From Burkholderia dolosa (GTDB taxonomy: Bacteria; Pseudomonadota; Gammaproteobacteria; Burkholderiales; Burkholderiaceae): a stretch of DNA of 64,000 bases. Location: contig NZ_CABVPR010000023.1 of assembly GCF_902499135.1 (NCBI RefSeq), forward strand, positions 1 to 64,000. Reading direction: 5' to 3'. The translations under genes were made by a program, and so were the position numbers. Below, piece after piece: positions 22,611 through 33,415 of this stretch (positions within the stretch are counted from its first letter, which is position 1; the number at the start of each line of letters is the position of its first letter). Below the pieces are notes generated by a model. It did no database searches. It saw only the letters and a program-made list of their open reading frames with translations, and was not told where the DNA came from.

Positions 22611-22640
22611 CACGGGCCTGCCGTTGCCGGCAGGCCCGTG
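22611..22640 (-). terminator. Hairpin terminator after lolA
   Basis: A 13-bp perfect GC stem (22611-22623 with 22628-22640) with a 4-nt loop lies 24 nt past the lolA stop. The downstream T tract on the minus strand is weak, so termination may be partial and rarA could still receive read-through. Confidence 0.6.
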
Positions 22641-22663
22641 GCGGAAAAACGGCGCAGCGACGC

Positions 22664-23353
22664 TTAGCCGTTGATCACGTCCGCACCCTTCGGTACGACG
22701 AACTTGAACGTATCGCTCTTCAGCGGCGGATTCGTCTGGATGTTCGTAAACGTCAGCAGCGTGACGTTGCCGAACACGTCGTGCAGCTCCATCGCGGCGA
22801 GCGTGCCGTTCCGGAAGCCGATACCGATCCGCTGGAACTGCGTGTCCTGCGCCTTCGGCTGCATCTCGAGCCACTCGATGCCGCCCTTTTCGCCCGCATC
22901 GCGCAGCGTATAGCTCTTGTCGAGATCGTTGCTGCCGAACAGGATCGCGGCCGGGCTCGCGCCGAGCGCGCCGTTCAGCTTGCGCTCGGTGACCTGGTTC
23001 AGGTCGCGGTCGTACACGTAGAGTTTGTCGCCGTCGGCCTGCAGCACCTGCTGGTACGGCTTCTGGTACGTCCAGATGAATTTGCCCGGGCGCGAGAACA
23101 CGAACGTGCCGCTCGAATTGTCGGTCGGCTTCGGCGCGGCCTGCGCGGCGCTCTCGCCCTTGGCCGGCGCCTTGACGATCTGCTGCGTGAACTCGCCCTT
23201 CGCCGAGCGCACCTGCGACACGAAGGCCTTCAATTGCTCGGTGCCGCCCGCGAACGCGTGCGTCGCCGCGAGCATCAGCGATGCGCCGGCGAACGCCGCG
23301 CCGAGCCAGCGCCGCGTCGAACGAAGGGAAAGGGCGAACGAAAGTTGCTGCAT
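22664..23353 (-). CDS. lolA: Outer-membrane lipoprotein carrier protein LolA
   Basis: A periplasmic chaperone that carries lipoproteins from LolCDE to LolB. The start MQQLSFALS (23353) opens a signal peptide ending near AFAGG. The mature protein has [18 protein letters not shown] and the [20 protein letters not shown] signature of the LolA hydrophobic half-barrel. A Lys/Ala-rich insert (about 60-85) is longer than in E. coli. It lies 46 nt behind ftsK, the usual ftsK-lolA arrangement. Confidence 0.95.
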   Translation of the reverse strand: MQQLSFALSLRSTRRWLGAAFAGASLMLAATHAFAGGTEQLKAFVSQVRSAKGEFTQQIVKAPAKGESAAQAAPKPTDNSSGTFVFSRPGKFIWTYQKPYQQVLQADGDKLYVYDRDLNQVTERKLNGALGASPAAILFGSNDLDKSYTLRDAGEKGGIEWLEMQPKAQDTQFQRIGIGFRNGTLAAMELHDVFGNVTLLTFTNIQTNPPLKSDTFKFVVPKGADVING

Positions 23354-23399
23354 GGTGCGGTTTTCTCCGTGGGTGGCCGGCGCTGCGGGCGCCGCGGAC

Positions 23400-25709
23400 T
23401 CATTCCGCGTCGCGCACCGGCACAAGAATTTCGCGGTTGCCGCTCGACGACATCGCCGACACGAGCCCCGACTGTTCCATCTGTTCGAGCAGCCGGGCCG
23501 CGCGGTTGTAGCCGATGCGCAGATGGCGCTGCACGAGCGAGATCGACGCGCGGCGGTTCTTGATGACGATCTCGACCGCCTGGTCGTACAGCGGGTCAGA
23601 CTCGCCGCCGGCTTCGCCGGTTCCCGCGCCGGCCGAACCCTCGTCGCCGTCGGCGGTGCCGCCTTCGAGCAGCCCTTCGACATAGTTCGGCTCGCCCTGC
23701 TCCTTGAGCTTCTCGACCACGCGATGCACTTCGTCGTCGGACACGAATGCGCCGTGCACGCGCACCGGCAGCCCGGTGCCGGGCGGCAGGTACAGCATGT
23801 CGCCCATCCCGAGCAGCGATTCGGCGCCCATCTGGTCGAGAATCGTGCGCGAGTCGATCTTCGACGACACCTGGAATGCGATCCGCGTCGGCACGTTCGC
23901 CTTGATCAGTCCGGTGATCACGTCGACGGACGGACGCTGCGTCGCGAGAATCAGGTGGATGCCGGCCGCACGCGCCTTCTGCGCGATCCGCGCGATCAGC
24001 TCCTCGACCTTCTTGCCGACGACCATCATCAGATCGGCCAGCTCGTCGATCACGACGACGATGTTCGGCAGCCGGCCGAGCGGCTCCGGATCCTCGGGCG
24101 TCAGGCTGAACGGATTCGGAATCTTTTCCTCGCGCTTCGCCGCCTCGTCGATCTTGTTGTTGTAGCCGGCGAGGTTGCGCACGCCGAGCTTGCTCATCAG
24201 CTTGTAGCGGCGCTCCATCTCCGCGACCGTCCAGTTCAGCGCATGGCCGGCCTGGCGCATGTCGGTGACGACCGGACACAGCAGATGCGGAATGCCTTCG
24301 TACACGCTCATTTCGAGCATCTTCGGATCGATCAGGATCAGGCGCACCTGCTCGGCGGTCGCCTTGTACAGCAGCGACAGGATCATCGCGTTGATCCCGA
24401 CCGACTTGCCGGAACCGGTCGTGCCGGCCACCAGCAGGTGCGGCATCTTCGCGAGATCCGCGCACACCGGCTTGCCGCCGATGTCCTTGCCGAGGCTCAG
24501 CGTGAGCGCGGACGACGCGGCCGCATAGACCTCGGAGCCGATGATCTCGGACAGATGCACGGTCTGGCGGCGCTGGTTCGGCAACTCGAGCGCCATGTAG
24601 TTCTTGCCCGGGATCGTCTCGACGACGCGGATCGACACGAGCGACAGCGAACGCGCGAGATCCTTCGCGAGGTTCACGATCTGGCTGCCCTTCACGCCGG
24701 TAGCCGGCTCGATCTCGTAGCGCGTGACGACGGGGCCCGGATAAGCGGCGACCACGCTCGCCTCGACGCCGAAGTCCTTCAGCTTCTTCTCGATCAGCCG
24801 CGACGTGAATTCCAGCGTGTCGGCCGAAATCGACTCCTGCGTCTTCGGCGCGGGGTCGAGCAGCGACACCGGCGGCAGCGTCGAATCGCCCGGCAAGTCG
24901 GTAAACAGCGGCACCTGCCGCTCGCGCTCGACGCGCTCGGACTTCGCCGGCGTGACGACCGGCGGCACGATCGTCACCGGCTCGTGATCCTCGATGCGCA
25001 CGCGCTCCTCTTCGACCTTGCCCTCGCGCCGCACGGCCGCCGCCTCGCCGAGCTTGCGGTCGCGCTCGGCCTCGCGGCGCAGCTTCGCGACGTTGACCGC
25101 GGACAGGATCGCGCCGCCGACGCGCTCGGCAACCGACAGCCACGAGAAGCGGAAATACAGCGACAGCCCGATCGCGAGCGCGATCAGCAGCAGCAGCGTG
25201 CCGCCGGTGAAGCCGAACGCGTGCGACATCGCGCCCGCGACGGCCTCGCCGACGACGCCGCCCGGCGCGCGCGGCAGCTGCACCTTCAGCGACCACATGC
25301 GCAGCGCTTCGATGCCGTCGCACGCGAGCACGACGAGCACGAACGAGAAGATCTCGGTGAGCCAGCCGATCGGCCGCTCCGGCTCGTCGGGAATCGCTTC
25401 GTGACGCGTGATGCGGCGATAGTTGACCGCGATGCGCCGCGCGAGCGGCACGATCAGCCAGTACGCCGACAGACCGAACAGCAGCAGGATGATGTCGGCT
25501 GTCCATGCGCCGACGCGGCCTGCCCAGTTCGAGATGTGGTCCACCTGCGCGGCGTGCGTCCAGCTCGGATCGCGCCGGCTGTAGCTGAGCAGGGCCATCA
25601 CGAGAAATGCGCAGAGCGCGACCTGGAGAATCCAGCGGATCTCCGTGAGGAGCTTCGACATCCGGTGCGGCAACGCCTGTGCCTGAGCGGAATAAGGAGC
25701 TTTTGCCAT
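23400..25709 (-). CDS. ftsK: DNA translocase FtsK
   Basis: This septal motor pumps chromosome dimers to dif and activates XerCD. About four N-terminal membrane helices are followed by a short Glu/Arg-rich linker. The RecA-like motor has the P-loop [12 protein letters not shown] and the FtsK signature [13 protein letters not shown]. The C-terminal gamma winged helix (about 700-765) reads the KOPS polarity sequences. The start at MAKAPYSAQ (25709) gives 769 residues, a short-linker FtsK. AAGGAG lies upstream. Confidence 0.97.
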   Translation of the reverse strand: MAKAPYSAQAQALPHRMSKLLTEIRWILQVALCAFLVMALLSYSRRDPSWTHAAQVDHISNWAGRVGAWTADIILLLFGLSAYWLIVPLARRIAVNYRRITRHEAIPDEPERPIGWLTEIFSFVLVVLACDGIEALRMWSLKVQLPRAPGGVVGEAVAGAMSHAFGFTGGTLLLLIALAIGLSLYFRFSWLSVAERVGGAILSAVNVAKLRREAERDRKLGEAAAVRREGKVEEERVRIEDHEPVTIVPPVVTPAKSERVERERQVPLFTDLPGDSTLPPVSLLDPAPKTQESISADTLEFTSRLIEKKLKDFGVEASVVAAYPGPVVTRYEIEPATGVKGSQIVNLAKDLARSLSLVSIRVVETIPGKNYMALELPNQRRQTVHLSEIIGSEVYAAASSALTLSLGKDIGGKPVCADLAKMPHLLVAGTTGSGKSVGINAMILSLLYKATAEQVRLILIDPKMLEMSVYEGIPHLLCPVVTDMRQAGHALNWTVAEMERRYKLMSKLGVRNLAGYNNKIDEAAKREEKIPNPFSLTPEDPEPLGRLPNIVVVIDELADLMMVVGKKVEELIARIAQKARAAGIHLILATQRPSVDVITGLIKANVPTRIAFQVSSKIDSRTILDQMGAESLLGMGDMLYLPPGTGLPVRVHGAFVSDDEVHRVVEKLKEQGEPNYVEGLLEGGTADGDEGSAGAGTGEAGGESDPLYDQAVEIVIKNRRASISLVQRHLRIGYNRAARLLEQMEQSGLVSAMSSSGNREILVPVRDAE

Positions 25710-25870
25710 GAATCCGTATAAAGAGGACGGGCCGCGGCCCGCCTGTCGTTCGATCGCGCTTATTGTAAACGCTGCATCGCGCGGCCAAGTGTAAATGACG
25801 GTTACTTGTGCCGCGGCGGCGCCCGCGCCGCGCGTGCGGACGCCGCGCAAAACGCTATCGCCGCGATTGA

Positions 25871-26968
<1,098 letters not shown>

Positions 26969-27101
26969 GCGGCGAGCCTTTTTCGCGCCGGGCGCTACAA
27001 TGGCGTCCGCTGCCGCGAAGCGGGCCGGGCCGAGCCGCTGCATCGCGCAGCGGCTTTTTTGTGCCCGCGCGCCCGAACGCGCCTGCCCTGCGTAACGAAT
27101 C

Positions 27102-27881
27102 ATGGCGAAGAACCTGCCCCATCCAAGCGATCCCGCGAAGCGGCAGATCGCCGCCCGTCCCGTGAATCCCGCGCCCGCGGCACCGCCGCCCGCGCCCGCT
27201 GCGGCCGCGCTGCGCGGCCAGGGCCTCGCCGGGCTCGGCGCATTGCGCAGCGCGCTGCAGGGCGAAGCCGAGCGCCGCGAGCGCGCGCGGATCGAAACCG
27301 CGCACGCCGCACGCCAGGCCGAAGCCGACGCGAACCTGTTCCGCAACGAAATCGGTGCGATCCGGCCGCTGAACGCGCCGCCGCGGGCCGCATCCGGCCG
27401 CACGCCGCCCGCACCCGTGCCGAAACAGACGCAGCGCGACGAGGAAGCGGTGCTGAGCGCGACGCTGTCCGACGAATTCGATCCGGAGACGCTGCTCGAC
27501 AGCGACGAGTCGCTGTACTACCACCGTCCCGGCATCAGCCGCGACGTCGTGCGCAAGCTGCGCAGCGGCGCGTGGATCGTGCAGGCGCAGCTCGACCTGC
27601 ACGGAATGCGGCGCGACGAGGCGCGCGACGCGCTCGCCGAGTTCATCCGCGAAGCCGGCAAGAAAGGGCTGCGCTGCCTGCGCGTGATTCACGGCAAAGG
27701 ACTCGGGTCGATCGGCAAGGAGCCCGTGCTGAAAGGCAAGGTGCGCGCGTGGCTCGTCCAGAAGGAAGAAGTGATCGCGTTCTGCGAAGCGCGCGGCCAC
27801 GACGGCGGCGCCGGCGCGGTGCTCGTGCTGCTGCAGCCGCTGGCGGCTCATGCGGACCGGGGGCCGCGTGCCGCATCCTAG
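27102..27881 (+). CDS. Smr domain protein (SmrA-like)
   Basis: A 259-residue protein with a low-complexity Pro/Ala N-terminus (about 1-125) and a C-terminal Smr domain: LDLHGMRRDEA (LDxH), then RVIHGKGLGS and LQP near the end. Stand-alone Smr domains of this kind nick DNA or RNA; the exact substrate here is unknown. The 3' end overlaps the next gene by 32 nt, implying coupled translation. Confidence 0.88.
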   Translation: MAKNLPHPSDPAKRQIAARPVNPAPAAPPPAPAAAALRGQGLAGLGALRSALQGEAERRERARIETAHAARQAEADANLFRNEIGAIRPLNAPPRAASGRTPPAPVPKQTQRDEEAVLSATLSDEFDPETLLDSDESLYYHRPGISRDVVRKLRSGAWIVQAQLDLHGMRRDEARDALAEFIREAGKKGLRCLRVIHGKGLGSIGKEPVLKGKVRAWLVQKEEVIAFCEARGHDGGAGAVLVLLQPLAAHADRGPRAAS

Positions 27882-28491
27882 ACTGACGCTCGCGATCGCG
27901 GTGCTCGAGGCGATCGCGACGCTCGCGTTCGCGATCTCGGGTTTCATCGAGGCGCGCAAGAATCGTCTCGATTCGGTCGGCACGTTCGTCGTCGCGCTGG
28001 CGACGGCGTTCGGCGGCGGCACGCTGCGCGACATCCTGCTCGAGCGCCGGCCGTTCTACTGGGTCGTGCACGACGACTACGTGATCGCGATCTTCGTGCT
28101 GGCGCTGTTCGCGCCGTTCGTGCTGCGGATGCTGTCGCGGCTGTCGGCCGAGCGGATGCTGCTCGTCGCCGACGCGATCGGGCTCGGCATCTTCAGCATC
28201 TCGGGCACCGCGATCGCGCTCGAAGCCGACATGCCGCGCTTCATCGCGGTGATGATGGGCGTGATCACCGGCGTGGTCGGCGGGATCATCCGCGACGTGC
28301 TGTGCAACGACATCCCGCTGATCCTGCGCGACTCGCGGCCTTACGCGACCTGCGCGTTCGTCGGCTGCTGGTTCTATCTGCTGCTCGTGTGGCTGCAGTG
28401 CGATCTGGTGTACAGCGTGCTGCTCGCGACGGCGTTCACGCTCGTCGCGCGGCTCGTCACGTTCAAGCTGGACGTGCGGCTGCCGCATTGA
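27850..28491 (+). CDS. Trimeric intracellular cation channel (TRIC/UPF0126) family protein
   Basis: A 213-residue inner-membrane protein with about seven hydrophobic helices and two internal repeats. Each repeat carries the glycine-rich GG(x)xRD motif: ATAFGGGTLRDILL and VVGGIIRDVLC. Prokaryotic TRIC proteins form trimers conducting K+ and Na+. It starts inside the end of the Smr gene; a GTG at 27868 is an alternative start. A terminator follows. Confidence 0.9.
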   Translation: MRTGGRVPHPRLTLAIAVLEAIATLAFAISGFIEARKNRLDSVGTFVVALATAFGGGTLRDILLERRPFYWVVHDDYVIAIFVLALFAPFVLRMLSRLSAERMLLVADAIGLGIFSISGTAIALEADMPRFIAVMMGVITGVVGGIIRDVLCNDIPLILRDSRPYATCAFVGCWFYLLLVWLQCDLVYSVLLATAFTLVARLVTFKLDVRLPH

Positions 28492-28529
28492 CGCCGGCGC
28501 GCCGTCACGCGCATCGTCGGCGCACCCAA

Positions 28530-28563
28530 ACGAAAGGGGCCGTTCGACACGGCCCCGTTCCTT
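28530..28563. terminator. Bidirectional terminator between TRIC and the glucose ABC operon
   Basis: A stem GGGGCCGT/ACGGCCCC (28536-28543 with 28549-28556), loop TCGAC. The minus strand continues CCCTTTCGTTT, ending the leftward ABC operon. The plus strand continues GTTCCTTCC. Confidence 0.7.
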
Positions 28564-28590
28564 CCGTTCAGCGCGTCGCGCGCTGCATCG

Positions 28591-29709
28591 TCACGCGATC
28601 CGCTCTTCCGACGCCGGATCGAACAGCACCGCCTTCGACACGTCGAACAGCAGCGACTGCGTCTGCCCCGGCTGCGGATTCGCGGCCGGATGCACGCGGC
28701 TCACGATGCGCTTGCCGTTCACCTGCGCGAACACGTGCGTATCCGGCCCGGTCGGCTCGGTCACGTCGACGCGCACGTCGATCGGCTGCAGACGCGACGC
28801 TGCGCCGTTGTGCGCGCTGCGCGCATCGGTGATGCGCTCCGGCCGCAGCCCGAGGACCACTTCGCGGCCGACGTACGACTTCAGCTTCGCCGCGTCGAAC
28901 GGCAGGTTCAGCGCGGTGCGTGCGAGGCCGGTGTCGATCTCGAGCGCGACGCCGCTGCCCTGCTCGGCCAGCTTGCCGTTGATGAAGTTCATCGGCGGCG
29001 CGCCGATGAAGCCCGCGACGAACAGGTTCGACGGCGAGTCGTAGATTTCCTGCGGCGCGCCGAACTGCTGGACGACGCCGTCCTTCATCACCGCGATCCG
29101 GTCGCCGAGCGTCATCGCCTCGATCTGGTCGTGCGTCACGTAGACGATCGTCGTGCCCAGGCGCTGATGCAGCAGCTTGATTTCCGCGCGCATCTCGATG
29201 CGCAGCTTCGCGTCGAGGTTCGACAGCGGCTCGTCGAACAGGAACAGCGCCGGATCGCGCGCGAGCGCGCGGCCCATCGCGACGCGCTGACGCTGGCCGC
29301 CCGACAGCTGGCCCGGCTTGCGGTCGAGCAGGTGCTGGATCTGCAGCATCTGCGACACGCGATCGACGATCTGCTGCTGCTCGCTCTTCGGCACCTTGCG
29401 GATGTTCAGGCCGAACGAGATGTTGTCGCGCACCGTCATCGACGGATACAGCGCGTACGACTGGAACACCATCGCGATGTCGCGGTCCTTCGGCGACAGG
29501 TCGTTGACGACCTTGCCGTCGATGCAGATCTCGCCGCTCGTGACGGTCTCGAGCCCGGCGATCATGTTGAGCAGCGTCGATTTCCCGCAGCCCGAGCCGC
29601 CGACGAGAATCAGGAACTGTCCGTCCTCGATCTCGATGTCGACACCCTTCAGGACCGGCACCCCGTTCGGGTAGGTCTTGTACACGTCACGGATGGAAAG
29701 GCTTGCCAT
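28591..29709 (-). CDS. Sugar ABC transporter ATPase (UgpC/MsmK/GtsD type)
   Basis: A 372-residue ATPase energising sugar import. Walker A GGSGCGKST, the LSGGQRQRVAMGRA signature, Walker B ALFLFDEPLSNLDA and the H-loop YVTHDQIEAMTLGDR are all present. The C-terminal third is the regulatory TOBE/OB domain of the MalK group. It is the last gene of the operon for binding protein, two permeases and ATPase. The operon diverges from zwf, pointing to glucose-type uptake; ugpC is the name usually given by similarity. Confidence 0.93.
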   Translation of the reverse strand: MASLSIRDVYKTYPNGVPVLKGVDIEIEDGQFLILVGGSGCGKSTLLNMIAGLETVTSGEICIDGKVVNDLSPKDRDIAMVFQSYALYPSMTVRDNISFGLNIRKVPKSEQQQIVDRVSQMLQIQHLLDRKPGQLSGGQRQRVAMGRALARDPALFLFDEPLSNLDAKLRIEMRAEIKLLHQRLGTTIVYVTHDQIEAMTLGDRIAVMKDGVVQQFGAPQEIYDSPSNLFVAGFIGAPPMNFINGKLAEQGSGVALEIDTGLARTALNLPFDAAKLKSYVGREVVLGLRPERITDARSAHNGAASRLQPIDVRVDVTEPTGPDTHVFAQVNGKRIVSRVHPAANPQPGQTQSLLFDVSKAVLFDPASEERIA

Positions 29710-29821
29710 GCTGTGAATCCTCTGTCTCGTCTCGCGCGGCGCACGTCGGCGCCGCGTCGGGTTCGTTTCGATGCGCCGCGCGCGATGCGCGGCCGGTTCG
29801 TCGTATCGGATGAAGCCGCGC

Positions 29822-30679
29822 TTACCCCTTCACCGCGCCCGCCGTCAGCCCGCGCACGAAGTAGCGGCCGGCGATCACGTAGACGAGCAGCGTCGGCAGC
29901 GCGGCGATGATCGCGCCGGCCATGTCGACGTTGTATTCCTTCACGCCCGTCGACGTGTTGACGAGGTTGTTCAGCGCGACCGTGATCGGCATCGAATCGA
30001 CGCCGGAGAACACGATCCCGAACAGGAAGTCGTTCCAGATCTGTGTGAACTGCCAGATCAGGCACACCATGAAGATCGGCAGCGACACCGGCAGCAGGAT
30101 CTTCGTGAAGATCGTGAAGAAGCCCGCGCCGTCGATGCGCGCGGCCTTCACGAGTTCGGCCGGCACGCTCACGTAGAAGTTGCGGAAGAACATCGTCGTG
30201 AACGCGATCCCGTACACGACGTGCACGAACACGAGGCCCGGAATCGTGTTCGCGAGGCCGAGCATTCCCTGCAGACGCGCCATCGGCAGCAGGATCACCT
30301 GGAACGGGATGAAGCAGCCGACGAGCATCATCGTAAACAGCGCGTCCGCGCCGCGAAAGCGCCAGTGCGTGAGCACGTAGCCGTTGAACGCGCCGATCAG
30401 CGACGAGATCAGCACGGCCGGGATCACCATCTGCAGCGAGTTCACGAAGAACGGCTTCATCCCGTCGCAGCGCACGCCCGTGCATGCGCCGCTCCACGCC
30501 TTCACCCACGGCTCGACGGTCCAGTGCTCGGGCGGCGTCAGCAGGTTGCCGGTGCGCAGCTGGTCGAGGTCCTTGAACGACGTCGACAGCATCACGTAGA
30601 TCGGGAACAGGAAATACAGCGCGAACAGGATCAGCGCCGCATAGATCACTGCCCGGCTGATCGTCATCTTAGGCTGCAT
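29822..30679 (-). CDS. Sugar ABC transporter permease (GtsC-like)
   Basis: A 285-residue MalG-type permease with six membrane helices. The EAA loop that docks on the ATPase reads EAA-like ELVKAARIDGAGFFTIFTKIL. It overlaps the end of the first permease gene by 11 nt, so the two are coupled. The 111 bases before the ATPase gene hold no gene. Confidence 0.92.
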   Translation of the reverse strand: MQPKMTISRAVIYAALILFALYFLFPIYVMLSTSFKDLDQLRTGNLLTPPEHWTVEPWVKAWSGACTGVRCDGMKPFFVNSLQMVIPAVLISSLIGAFNGYVLTHWRFRGADALFTMMLVGCFIPFQVILLPMARLQGMLGLANTIPGLVFVHVVYGIAFTTMFFRNFYVSVPAELVKAARIDGAGFFTIFTKILLPVSLPIFMVCLIWQFTQIWNDFLFGIVFSGVDSMPITVALNNLVNTSTGVKEYNVDMAGAIIAALPTLLVYVIAGRYFVRGLTAGAVKG

Positions 30680-31607
30680 TGCGGGTGCTCCTGGATTCCA
30701 TATACATCAGCGGCACGAGCACCGCGACCACGGTCGCGAGCATCATCACCGACGACGCCGCGCCGAGCCCGAGCTGGCCGCGGTTGAACGAAAACGTGTA
30801 CATGAACATCGCCGGCAGCGACGACGACGTGCCGGGTCCGCCCGCCGTCAGCGCGACGACGAGGTCGAAGGTCTTGATCGTGATGTGGCAGAGGATCAGC
30901 AGCACCGAGAAGAACACCGGGCGCATGCTCGGGATCACGATCTTGCGGTAGATGGTCGGCAGCGTCGCGCCGTCGACCTGCGCGGCCTTGAAGATCTCGC
31001 CGTCGACGCCGCGCAGCCCCGCGAGGAACAGCGCCATCACGAAGCCGGTCGACTGCCACACGGCCGCGATCACCACGCAGAAGATCGCCTTGTCCGGATC
31101 GTCGAGCCAGCCGAACGAGAAGCTCGTCCATCCCCAGTCGTGCATCACCTTCTCGAGACCGAGACCGGGGTTCAGGATCCACTGCCACGCGGTGCCGGTG
31201 ACGATGAACGACAGCGCCATCGGATACAGGAAGATCGCGCGCAGCGCGCCTTCGTTGCGGATCTTCTGGTCGAGCAGGATCGCGAGGAACAGCCCGAGCG
31301 CGACGCAGATCGCGATGAACGGAATCCCGAACCAGCCGAGGTTCGCGGCGGACGTCCACCACACGTCGTTCTGGAACAGATCCGTGTAACGACCGAAGCC
31401 GTCGAATTCGTAGTTGGGCAACAGCCGCGACTTCGTCAGCGACAGATAGCCGGTAATCAGGATGAAGCCGTAGATGAACACCACGGCGATCGCGACGCTC
31501 GGCGCGAGCACGAGCTTCGGGATCCAGCGATCGGCGAACGCCGACATCGGCGACGTGCGCCGCGCGACGGCAGCGCCGGATCCGTTTCCGCTAAGAGGGG
31601 CAGCCAC
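30669..31607 (-). CDS. Sugar ABC transporter permease (GtsB-like)
   Basis: A 312-residue MalF-type permease. A cytoplasmic N-terminus of about 30 residues precedes six hydrophobic helices. The EAA loop is EIFKAAQVDGATLPTIYRKIV. Translation probably starts at the GTG at 31607, with AGGAG 9 nt upstream; an ATG at 31547 is the alternative. A stable hairpin separates it from the binding-protein gene. Confidence 0.91.
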   Translation of the reverse strand: MAAPLSGNGSGAAVARRTSPMSAFADRWIPKLVLAPSVAIAVVFIYGFILITGYLSLTKSRLLPNYEFDGFGRYTDLFQNDVWWTSAANLGWFGIPFIAICVALGLFLAILLDQKIRNEGALRAIFLYPMALSFIVTGTAWQWILNPGLGLEKVMHDWGWTSFSFGWLDDPDKAIFCVVIAAVWQSTGFVMALFLAGLRGVDGEIFKAAQVDGATLPTIYRKIVIPSMRPVFFSVLLILCHITIKTFDLVVALTAGGPGTSSSLPAMFMYTFSFNRGQLGLGAASSVMMLATVVAVLVPLMYMESRSTRNAA

Positions 31608-31701
31608 TTGATTCGACTCCTGGAACGAGGGCGACGCGGGCCGGGCCGGCGTCGTGTACGGCGCGGGCCCGCGGGCGGGCCCGTTTGCTGCACGTGCGGG
31701 A

Positions 31702-31734
31702 ACGCCCGGCCGACGACGCGCGGCGGCCGGGCGT
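31702..31734 (-). promoter_or_regulatory. Intercistronic hairpin in the sugar ABC operon
   Basis: An 11-bp perfect inverted repeat (31702-31712 with 31724-31734) lies just past the binding-protein stop. It lacks a T tract. Such hairpins between binding-protein and permease genes usually protect the upstream message from 3' decay and limit read-through, giving excess binding protein. Confidence 0.65.
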
Positions 31735-31742
31735 CCGTCGCG

Positions 31743-32990
31743 TTACTTCACCTTCGCGGCCTTCGCGAGCGCAGCGACCGCGCTCTTCGAATCCTGCTGC
31801 GAGTTCATGAACTTCGTCACGACGTCGGTGATCGCGCCGGCCGTTGCGTCGCCCTGCGCCATCCCGTGCGCGAGCGACGGCACGTAGCCGCCGGACTTGA
31901 TCGCGGTCTGCTCGTCGGCATACGACTTCTTCGCGCAGTCGTCGAACTTGTCCATCTTCACGCCGAGGCGCACCGGGATCGAGCCCTTCAGCAGGCTGAA
32001 CTGCTCCTGGAACTCCGGCGTCATGATCGTCTTCGCGAGCGCGAGCTGGCCCGGCGTCGCGGCCTTCTCACCCTTCTGCTGGAAGAACACGAACGAGTCG
32101 ACGTTGAACGTATATGCGTTCGCGGTGCCCGGCACCGGCGCGCAGATGTAGTCCTTGCCCGACTTCTTGCCAGCGTTCTCGAACTCGCCCTTTGCCCAGT
32201 CGCCCATGAACTGCATGCCGGCCTTGCCGTTGATCACCATCGCGGTCGCGAGGTTCCAGTCGCGGCCGTTGCGGCCCGAGTCGAAGTAGCCCTGGATCTT
32301 GCGCACCGTGTCGAACACCGACACCATCTGCGGCGACGTCAGCGTCGCCTGGTCGAGATCGACGAGCGCCTTCTTGTAGAACGCGGCGCCCTGCGACAGC
32401 ACGACGTCTTCCCACAGCGTCAGGTCCTGCCACGGCTGGCCGCCCATCGCGACCGGCTGGATGCCCGCGGCCTTCAGCTTGTCGGCCACCGCGAAGAATT
32501 CCGGCCACGTGGTCGGCACCTTCGCGCCGACCTTGTCGAGCGCGGCCTTGTTGATGTACAGCCAGTTCACGCGGTGCACCGAGAACGGCGCGGCGACGTA
32601 GTGGCCCTTGTACTTGACGATCTTGTCGATTTCCGGCGGCAGGTTCTGCTTCCAGTCGCCGGCGACGGAATCGATGTTGACGAGCACGCCCTGATCGGCC
32701 CACTCCTGGATCAGCGGGCCCTTGATCTGCGCGGCCGACGGTGCGTCGCCGCTGATCACCTTGGTCTTCAGCGCGGTCATCGCCGCTGCGCCCGCGCCGC
32801 CCGCGACCGCGAAGTCCTTCCACACGTAGCCCTGCTTCTGCAGGTCGTCCTTCAGCACGCCGACGGCCTTCGACTCGCCGCCCGACGTCCACCAGTGCAG
32901 CACCGTTACGTTCTCGGCAGCCTGCGCCGCCGCGGCGCCGGCCATCAGACCTGCGGCGCACAGCGCGCCCATGATCGAGCGAACTTTCAT
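31743..32990 (-). CDS. Sugar ABC transporter substrate-binding protein (GtsA-like, probably glucose)
   Basis: A 415-residue periplasmic binding protein; a signal peptide ends near AAAQA. The mature start ENVTVLHWWTSGGE and the core AAPFSVHRVNWLYINKAAL, QFMGDWAKGEF match the glucose/mannose binding proteins of Pseudomonas-type gts operons. It is first in the leftward operon and diverges from zwf-pgl-glk/hexR, the enzymes that handle imported glucose. The substrate is therefore well supported but still inferred. Confidence 0.92.
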   Translation of the reverse strand: MKVRSIMGALCAAGLMAGAAAAQAAENVTVLHWWTSGGESKAVGVLKDDLQKQGYVWKDFAVAGGAGAAAMTALKTKVISGDAPSAAQIKGPLIQEWADQGVLVNIDSVAGDWKQNLPPEIDKIVKYKGHYVAAPFSVHRVNWLYINKAALDKVGAKVPTTWPEFFAVADKLKAAGIQPVAMGGQPWQDLTLWEDVVLSQGAAFYKKALVDLDQATLTSPQMVSVFDTVRKIQGYFDSGRNGRDWNLATAMVINGKAGMQFMGDWAKGEFENAGKKSGKDYICAPVPGTANAYTFNVDSFVFFQQKGEKAATPGQLALAKTIMTPEFQEQFSLLKGSIPVRLGVKMDKFDDCAKKSYADEQTAIKSGGYVPSLAHGMAQGDATAGAITDVVTKFMNSQQDSKSAVAALAKAAKVK

Positions 32991-33330
32991 TACTTATCTC
33001 CTCCAGACTGAATCAACTCGTGAAGTTCCCTCACCGGGAACGGCTTCTTGACGACGACGGGAAAATCGAGCCGCGAGACGCGTACAGCGTACGGGGCCGA
33101 CGACCGGCCGGGCTCTTACAGAAAGCGTGACTTGAGATTCAACTGCGCGTCTCCTCTTGTGTTTCTGGCCCGCCGCGATGCGGCGCGAGCCCGGGGCCGA
33201 CGGCGCGCGGACGATGCGCGCCGCCAATGTCCGTTAACATTCGGCACAAGGCGTTCCCGAAGGCGAAGCACGCGCAGTTCATCGACCGCACTTCATTTTT
33301 TCTTCACCCGGGTGCTACCCCTTGCGGCGG

Positions 33331-33349
33331 ATTGTAGTTAAACTACAAT
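33331..33349. promoter_or_regulatory. Probable HexR operator between the sugar ABC operon and zwf
   Basis: The 19-mer ATTGTAGTTAAACTACAAT is a perfect palindrome apart from its centre base. The core TGTAGTTAAACTACA resembles the HexR box known from gamma-proteobacteria (TGTARTTWAATTACA type). It lies about 67 nt upstream of the zwf start in the 425-base divergent gap, and HexR is encoded three genes downstream. KDPG release of HexR would induce zwf-pgl-glk/hexR. The rest of the gap (32991-33330) shows no gene. Confidence 0.75.
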
Positions 33350-33415
33350 TCAGTGTCAAAAATATTTTTATCGCACTACGGATCGCTTCCGAGCTACCCA
33401 ACCCGGCGGAGACAC

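Noticed and set aside
23025-25721. An 898-codon frame opposite ftsK and lolA
   Set aside because: Shadow of ftsK by codon bias; low-complexity composition and no family resemblance.
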